NCBI GenBank assembly: GCA_016702545.1
Contig: JADJDT010000006.1
Coordinates: forward strand, 186,001 to 250,000
Direction: 5' to 3'
DNA: 64,000 bases
DNA from: Pseudomonadota bacterium
GTDB taxonomy: Bacteria > Myxococcota_A > Polyangia > GCA-2747355
The position numbers were made by a program, and so were the translations under genes. The notes under the pieces were generated by a model. The model was not told the origin of the DNA. It saw only the letters and a program-made list of their open reading frames with translations, and ran no database searches. Each line of letters opens with the position of its first letter. Within the stretch, counting starts at the first letter, position 1. Shown piece by piece: positions 59,310 through 64,000 of this stretch.

Positions 59310-61025
59310 CTAGCGAGCTTCCTCGGGGGCGGCCGTGCGAGGCAGGGTGATGCTGAAGGTCGTGCCCACCCCGGGCTCGCTGCGGACCTCGATCGTGCCG
59401 CCGTGATCCTGCACCGCGCGGTGGACGATCGCGAGGCCGAGACCGGTGCCGTCGGCCCGCGTGGTGAAGAAGGGTTCGAAGAGGCGTTCGCGGTGCTCGG
59501 GGGTGATGCCGCACCCGCGATCGCGGACCTCAATCAGCACCTGCTGCGGCCCCACCGGTCCCACGGAGACGGTGACGGTGTCGTGCTCGCCGGCCTGCCA
59601 GGCGTTCTGCACCAGGTTCCAGAGCACGCCCCGCAGGCGGTCGCGATCGCCGCGCACCCAGAGCCCACGTTGGGGCGCTTCGACGACGACGCGCGGGGCA
59701 TCGTCCGCCACCAAGAGCCCCCGTAGCTGCGCCGCGTACTGCTCGGCCTCCGGGCCCAGATCGAGCGCCTCGAAGAGCGGAGCGTCGCGCGGACGGGTGT
59801 AGTCGAGCAGCTCGGTGACCAGGCCGTTGAGGCGCTCGATTTCGCGCAGCGCGATGTCCATCAGCGCGCGGTTCTCGCCGGCGAGCTGCGTTTCGCCGCG
59901 CAGCAGCTGCAAGGCGCCGGAGATCGACGCCAGCGGATTGCGGATCTCGTGGGCCACACCCGCCGCGACCCGGCCGAGCGCCGCGAGGTGCTCGGAGCGC
60001 CGCATCGTCTGCTCCATCTGGCGCAGCCGCGTCAGGTCCTGGAAGTTGAGGATGTGGCCGATCGTTCGTTCGTGGCGGTCGGCGAGCGTGGAGACGGACA
60101 CGCCGAGCACCAGCGCTGGGCCGTCCGAGCTGGGCTGCAGCTGGACCTCGGCCCGCTGCACCGGCTGTCGGTCGCGCAGCAGGGCGGCGAGCTCGGGCGC
60201 CAGGCGTGCCAGTGGCCGGCCGAGCAGCTCGGTGTCGTGGCGTTGGAGCAGCTCGCAGGCCGCCTCGTTGATGGTCAGCACCTGCCCGGCGGTGTCGACG
60301 GTGAGCAGCCCGCTGGTCAGGCAGCGCACGACATCGCCGTAGATCGCGGCGAGGTCGTCGATCTGGGCCTGCTGCGCCTCGACCTGCGTCGAGGCCTGGC
60401 GCAGCTGCTCAGCCAGGTACTCGGCCAAGGCGGCAATCGCCACCATCGCCGCGCAGCTGATCGCCAGGCTGCGCGCGATCGTGCTCGGCGGGAGCTGCCA
60501 GGGATAGTGACTCAGCCCGGGCAGCACAGGCAGTAGCCGCCAATAGCCGAGCAGCACGGTGGTCGTGAGCAGCGCCGAGCCCCCGAGCGCGGTGATCAGG
60601 GCGCCGCGCCGGCGCAGGGTCAGCGCCGCGGCGATCGGGCTCAGCAGGAAGAACAGCACGAAGGCGCTCTCGGCCGAGCCGGTGCAGTGGACCAGCACCG
60701 CGCTCGACAACAGATCGACCGTGATCTGCACGACGGCCATGCGGTGCAGGTCGCGGGTGCGGCGCAGCCAGAGCGCGTAGAGGATGTGGAGCACATAGAC
60801 GCTGGTGATGAAGACGAAGAGCGCCGCCACGTAGGCACCGGCCAGCTCCTCGGCGGCACCCCAGAGCACGTGCACCACGACCGTGCCGCCCAGCAGCAGC
60901 GTGTAGAGCACGACCCGCAGCAGCATCAGCGAGGTCAAGCGGCGCAGGCGGCCCGGCCCTTCGGGCTTGGCGCTGAGCAGCGGGCTGATCGAGGGGAAGA
61001 GCGCGGACGGCGTGCGGGGGATCAT
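59310..61025 (-). CDS. pilS: Sensor histidine kinase PilS
   Basis: Membrane kinase of 571 residues: six hydrophobic helices (residues 30-205), a PAS domain (about 220-340: VVRCLTSGLLTVDTAGQVLT), HisKA with phosphoacceptor His in AAGVAHEIRNPLASISGAL, and HATPase (NLVQNAWQAG, DRGCGITPEHRERLFEPFF, GTGLGLAIVHR). This matches PilS, the sensor that, with PilR, controls pilin transcription. It follows pilC on the same strand, as in the pilC-pilS-pilR order of Myxococcus. pilR and pilA are not downstream; a Cys-rich gene converges instead. ATG 61025. Confidence 0.87.
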   Translation of the reverse strand: MIPRTPSALFPSISPLLSAKPEGPGRLRRLTSLMLLRVVLYTLLLGGTVVVHVLWGAAEELAGAYVAALFVFITSVYVLHILYALWLRRTRDLHRMAVVQITVDLLSSAVLVHCTGSAESAFVLFFLLSPIAAALTLRRRGALITALGGSALLTTTVLLGYWRLLPVLPGLSHYPWQLPPSTIARSLAISCAAMVAIAALAEYLAEQLRQASTQVEAQQAQIDDLAAIYGDVVRCLTSGLLTVDTAGQVLTINEAACELLQRHDTELLGRPLARLAPELAALLRDRQPVQRAEVQLQPSSDGPALVLGVSVSTLADRHERTIGHILNFQDLTRLRQMEQTMRRSEHLAALGRVAAGVAHEIRNPLASISGALQLLRGETQLAGENRALMDIALREIERLNGLVTELLDYTRPRDAPLFEALDLGPEAEQYAAQLRGLLVADDAPRVVVEAPQRGLWVRGDRDRLRGVLWNLVQNAWQAGEHDTVTVSVGPVGPQQVLIEVRDRGCGITPEHRERLFEPFFTTRADGTGLGLAIVHRAVQDHGGTIEVRSEPGVGTTFSITLPRTAAPEEAR

Positions 61026-61050
61026 CGTGGGCGGCGGCGCGGGGGCGAGC

Positions 61051-62259
61051 CTAGCCGCCGCGGATCGAGCCGCCGAGCTCGAAGATCGGCAGATACATCG
61101 CGATCAGGATGAAGCCGACGATGCCACCCAGCACGACCATCATCATTGGCTCCATCAGGCTGGTCAGCGCGGCGACCGCGACATCGACCTCTTCTTCGTA
61201 GAAGTCGGCGATCTTTTGCAGCATCTGATCCATGTTGCCGGTCTGCTCGCCGACGGCGATCATCTGCACCACCATCGGCGGGAAGGCCCTCGTCTTGCCC
61301 AGCGGGCCGGCGACGTCCTTGCCCTCGGCGACGCGCGCGCGGACCTCGTTGATCGCCTCCTCGATGATGATGTTGCCCGAGGTGCGGGCGCAGATCTCCA
61401 TCGAGTCGAGAATCGGTACGCCGCTGGCCAGCAGGGTGCCGAAGGTGCGCGAGAAGCGCGCCACGACCATCTTTCGCAGCACGGCGCCGATCATCGGCAA
61501 ACGCAGCAGCAGCGCGTGGACGATGCGTTTGCCGCGGCGGCTGCGCATCGTCATCGCGTAGCCGAAGCCGATGGCGAAGAAGCCGCCGAAGATCAGGTGG
61601 ATGTTGCCGACAAAGCCGCGGCTGAGCGTCATCACCATCTGGGTGAGGCCCGGTAGCGAGCCGGCGCCCATGTCGAGAAACATCTTCTCGAACACGGGAA
61701 TGACCTTCCAGAGCAGGATCACGACGACGATGCCGGCGACGCCAGAAATGGCGATCGGATAGACCATGGCCCCCTTGACCTTGGACTTCAGCTTCATCGC
61801 CTTTTCCATGTAGATCGCGAGGCGATTGAGGATCGTATCGAGCACGCCGCCAATCTCGCCGGCCTGGACCATGTTGACGAAGAGGTCATCGAAGACCTTG
61901 GGGTGCCCGCGCAGGGCGTCCGAGAGCGAGGAGCCGCCCTCGACGCGCTCGCGGACCTCGGCGAGGAGCTTGCCGAAGACCTTGTTGTCGGCCTGGCTGC
62001 CGAGGATCTCGAGGCATTGCACCAGCGGCAGGCCGGAGTCGATCATCGTCGCGAACTGGCGCGCGAAGACGACGACGTCGCGCTGGGCGACGCCGGTGCC
62101 GATCTGGATGCTGATCTCTCGCGCCTTGCGCTTGATCTTGCTGGCGACGATGTTCTGGTCGCGCAGCCGCTGCACGACGGTGGCGTCGTTGGGGGCCTCC
62201 ATCACGCCCTGCCGGGCCTCACCGGTGCGGGTCCGGCCCTCCCAGGTGTAGATGCTCAT
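61051..62259 (-). CDS. pilC: Type IV pilus inner-membrane platform protein PilC
   Basis: Platform protein of 402 residues with two T2SS-F domains: QRDVVVFARQFATMIDSGLP with SLSDALRGHPKVFDDLFVNM and VQAGEIGG in the first, RFSRTFGTLLASGVPILDSM and AVGEQTGNMDQML in the second, and three membrane helices including GAMVYPIAISGVAGIVVVIL and the C-terminal MVVLGGIVGFILIAMYLPIF. PilC anchors the assembly motors. pilB and pilT are not in the window. ATG 62259 has GGAGGTAAAC upstream and its end is 25 bp from pilS. Confidence 0.95.
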   Translation of the reverse strand: MSIYTWEGRTRTGEARQGVMEAPNDATVVQRLRDQNIVASKIKRKAREISIQIGTGVAQRDVVVFARQFATMIDSGLPLVQCLEILGSQADNKVFGKLLAEVRERVEGGSSLSDALRGHPKVFDDLFVNMVQAGEIGGVLDTILNRLAIYMEKAMKLKSKVKGAMVYPIAISGVAGIVVVILLWKVIPVFEKMFLDMGAGSLPGLTQMVMTLSRGFVGNIHLIFGGFFAIGFGYAMTMRSRRGKRIVHALLLRLPMIGAVLRKMVVARFSRTFGTLLASGVPILDSMEICARTSGNIIIEEAINEVRARVAEGKDVAGPLGKTRAFPPMVVQMIAVGEQTGNMDQMLQKIADFYEEEVDVAVAALTSLMEPMMMVVLGGIVGFILIAMYLPIFELGGSIRGG

Positions 62260-62402
62260 CGCTGTTTACCTCCCGCTGCCGTGGGCGCTGCCGTGGCGGA
62301 TCGGCGCGCGGGTGCCCTTCCGCGGCCAGCGCCCGCGAGCTTACCCGAGTCCGCTGCGCCTCGCGAATCTCCGGGCGGCCGCCTTCGCGCCGCGCGCGGG
62401 CC

Positions 62403-63386
62403 TCAGCCGGCTGGGTGGGCAGCCGAGCGCGCTGCGGCGGGTGGCAGGCGGTGGGCGATGGCGTCGATTAGCAGGCCAGCGATGTTGAGGCCGAACAGGC
62501 GGTCGAGCTCGCGGATGCCGGTCGGGCTGGTGACGTTGATCTCCGTCAAGAAGTCGCCGATCACGTCGAGGCCGACGAAGAGCAGGCCGCGCTCGCGGAG
62601 CGCTGGGCCGACCTGATCGCAGAGCCAGCGCTCGCGGGCACCGAGAGCTCGGCCCTCGGCGCGCGCGCCGGCGGCCAGGTTGCCGCGGGTCTCGCCCGCC
62701 GCCGGAATGCGCGCCAGCATCCACGGTACGGGCACGCCGTCGATCAGCAGGATGCGCTTGTCGCCGGCGCTGATCTCGGGGACGAAGCGCTGCGCCATCA
62801 CCGTGCGCGTGTCCTGCTGCGTCATCAGCTCGAGGATCACGCTCAGGTTGGGGTCGTCGGCGCGCACGCGAAAAACCGAGCCGCCGCCCATCGTGTCGAG
62901 CGGTTTGATCACCACCTCCTGCTGGGCCACGGCGAAGTCGCGTAGGCGTGCGCGCTCGCGGCTGACCAGCGTGGGTGGGATGCAGTGGGCAAAGCCGGTG
63001 ATCGCCAGCTTCTCGTTGTGGTCGCGCAGGGCCTGCGGTCGGTTGACCACCAACACGCCGCGGCGCTCGGCCAGCTCGAGCAGATAGGTGCTGTAGATGT
63101 ACTCGAGGTCGAAGGGCGGATCCTTGCGCATCAGCACCGCGTCGAGCGTGCTCAGCGGCGCCGTCCGCTCCGCGCCGAGGGTGAACCAGTGCTGGGGGTC
63201 ATCGGCGACCGTCAGGGGGCGCATGCGGGCCCAGGCCTCCCCGTCCCGGGCGAAGAGGTCACGCTGCTCGATGTAGGTCAGGACCCAGTCGCGACGTTGC
63301 GCTTCGAGCGCCATCGCGAAGGTGCTGTCCTTGTGTGCCTTGATCGTGGCGATGGGGTCCATCACCACGCCGAGCTGGATCGTCAT
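62403..63386 (-). CDS. gshB: Glutathione synthase
   Basis: ATP-grasp ligase that adds glycine to gamma-glutamylcysteine. The 327 residues include GVVMDPIATIKAHKDSTFAM, VLMRKDPPFDLEYIYSTYLL, the ATP-grasp core VVIKPLDTMGGGSVFRV, DKRILLIDGVPVPWMLARIP, GNLAAGARAEGRAL and FVGLDVIGDFLTEINVTSP. ATG at 63386 gives the normal N-terminus; a longer upstream reading is antisense to the next promoter. It sits upstream of pilC on the same strand with 143 bp between. gshA is not in the window. Confidence 0.96.
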   Translation of the reverse strand: MTIQLGVVMDPIATIKAHKDSTFAMALEAQRRDWVLTYIEQRDLFARDGEAWARMRPLTVADDPQHWFTLGAERTAPLSTLDAVLMRKDPPFDLEYIYSTYLLELAERRGVLVVNRPQALRDHNEKLAITGFAHCIPPTLVSRERARLRDFAVAQQEVVIKPLDTMGGGSVFRVRADDPNLSVILELMTQQDTRTVMAQRFVPEISAGDKRILLIDGVPVPWMLARIPAAGETRGNLAAGARAEGRALGARERWLCDQVGPALRERGLLFVGLDVIGDFLTEINVTSPTGIRELDRLFGLNIAGLLIDAIAHRLPPAAARSAAHPAG

Positions 63387-63451
63387 CGCGTCGCCTCGAG
63401 CGCCCCGCGCGCCGCGCGTCGGGGCAGGGCAGCAGGCGTTGGCGTTAGGGG

Positions 63452-63479
63452 TTGGGTTGCCGGACGCTGTCGGTATGCT
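63452..63479 (+). promoter_or_regulatory. Candidate promoter of phhB
   Basis: TTGGGT (63452-63457) and TATGCT (63474-63479) are 16 bases apart, about 50 bases before the phhB start codon. Moderate match only. Confidence 0.33.
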
Positions 63480-63528
63480 ACACGCTGTCGCGGTTCGCGG
63501 ACATCCCGCGCCGAGGGGAGTTGAACGC

Positions 63529-63861
63529 ATGAGCGATCTTTGCGAGCGGAGCTGCGCGCCCTGTCGCGGCGGCTTACCGGCGCTGCGCGGCGCGGAGCTG
63601 GAGGCGCTATTGGGGCAGCTCGGTGGCGATTGGCGCCTCGTGGCGGAGCACCACCTAGCGCGCGACTACACCTTTGCGGACTTCCGCCAGGCATTGACCT
63701 TCGCCAACGCGGTCGGTGAGCTGGCGGAGCAGCAGGGTCATCACCCGGAGTTGCTCGTCGGCTGGGGAAAGGTCGGCATCACGATCTGGACCCATAAGGT
63801 CGATGGTCTGACCGAGAGCGACTTCGTGCTCGCGGCCAAGATCGATCAGCTGCCCCGCTGA
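63529..63861 (+). CDS. phhB: Pterin-4-alpha-carbinolamine dehydratase
   Basis: Recycles the carbinolamine cofactor formed by aromatic amino acid hydroxylases. The 110-residue protein has the core FRQALTFANAVGELAEQQGH HPELLVGWGKVGITIWTH, with catalytic His-His in QGHHPEL and the third His in IWTHKVDGLTESDF. The first 20 residues carry an unusual CERSCAPCRGG Cys cluster, also seen in some deltaproteobacterial homologues. ATG 63529. No hydroxylase gene is visible, so the partner is unknown. Confidence 0.94.
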   Translation: MSDLCERSCAPCRGGLPALRGAELEALLGQLGGDWRLVAEHHLARDYTFADFRQALTFANAVGELAEQQGHHPELLVGWGKVGITIWTHKVDGLTESDFVLAAKIDQLPR

Positions 63862-63905
63862 GCTGTCCCCCTGCGCCGGCACGCCGCCCGCCGCGGTCGC
63901 CGGCT

Positions 63906-63933
63906 GGCCGCCTCAGTACGGCCGCCTCAGTAG
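63906..63933. repeat. 14-bp tandem duplication spanning a stop codon
   Basis: GGCCGCCTCAGTAC (second copy ends AG) occurs at 63906-63919 and 63920-63933. The TGA of the minus-strand gene at the right edge (63929-63927) lies within the proximal copy and is repeated in the distal one, out of frame. Confidence 0.88.
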
Positions 63934-64000
63934 CGGTCGGCGCGGTAGCGCGTGCCGTAGGCCATCAGCCCGAGCTCGAGCAGCATCCCGCCCCTGGGTT
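63927..64000 (-). CDS. C-terminal end of a gene cut by the window edge
   Basis: On the minus strand the frame reads RGGMLLELGLMAYGTRYRAD RY then TGA. The alternating hydrophobic and aromatic pattern with a terminal Tyr suits the last strand of a membrane-associated protein, but 24 residues are too few for a family call. Confidence 0.35.
   Translation of the reverse strand, partial: PRGGMLLELGLMAYGTRYRADRY

Overview
The window is GC-rich (about 70 per cent by eye) bacterial chromosome from a Gram-negative, outer-membrane-bearing organism. Many long lipoproteins, a DUF4398/OmpA envelope pair with calcium-type repeats, a pilC-pilS pair, PilZ and orphan histidine-kinase genes, and Cys-rich secreted proteins suggest Myxococcota or a nearby 'deltaproteobacterial' lineage. 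That placement is inference. At least three coding regions, including rho, carry single-base indels beside short G or C runs, which looks like a draft or metagenome-derived assembly.

Layout. 1-1 kb: prfA (cut by the window edge) and rpmE. 1.3-2.7 kb: an orphan PqqD-domain protein with a RiPP-precursor-like tail, and a secreted protein. 2.8-9.2 kb: one giant surface lipoprotein gene (about 2,120 codons, one frameshift) encoding a 24-unit Asn-Ala-Met tract, two seven-bladed RCC1-type propellers, a seven-bladed YCF48-type propeller and a PQQ-like propeller. 9.5-15 kb: rho, acyP, PilZ, a NarL-type histidine kinase, and a methyltransferase with a coiled coil. 15-22.5 kb (minus strand): hemE-hemG, a triple thioredoxin-fold lipoprotein, ribF, a TPR gene interrupted by two amber codons, dapA-dapB. 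22.7-29.9 kb: FGE-like protein, kdsA, a tatA-like gene, lon, a DUF gene and ppiD. 30.2-35.8 kb: the elongasome operon mreB-mreC-mreD-mrdA-rodA. 35.8-45.3 kb: trxA, the hemX-hemA-hemC operon, envelope proteins (CpoB-like, LysM), dprA, slyD and a cytochrome-like lipoprotein.

45.5-56.8 kb is an accessory island. It holds two MNT/HEPN toxin-antitoxin pairs (one with a ribbon-helix-helix domain fused to the nucleotidyltransferase), three copies in different states of decay of a small-protein plus nucleotidyltransferase module, a DUF4143 ATPase and a fragment of a second one, a metallopeptidase-fold protein lacking its catalytic Glu, a REP-associated tyrosine transposase, several direct repeats, REP-like palindromes and a cluster of three perfect hairpins. 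56.9-64 kb returns to core genes: DUF4398-OmpA, a Cys-rich protein, pilS-pilC, gshB, phhB.

A pattern crossing the whole window is short tandem duplication at gene ends. In five genes (dapB, hemG, mreB, hemC and the gene at the right edge) the duplicated unit contains the stop codon itself. Heme synthesis is split between two loci 15 kb apart (hemE-hemG and hemX-hemA-hemC). The likeliest undescribed systems are the small-protein/nucleotidyltransferase module, the PqqD-precursor fusion and the four-propeller lipoprotein.
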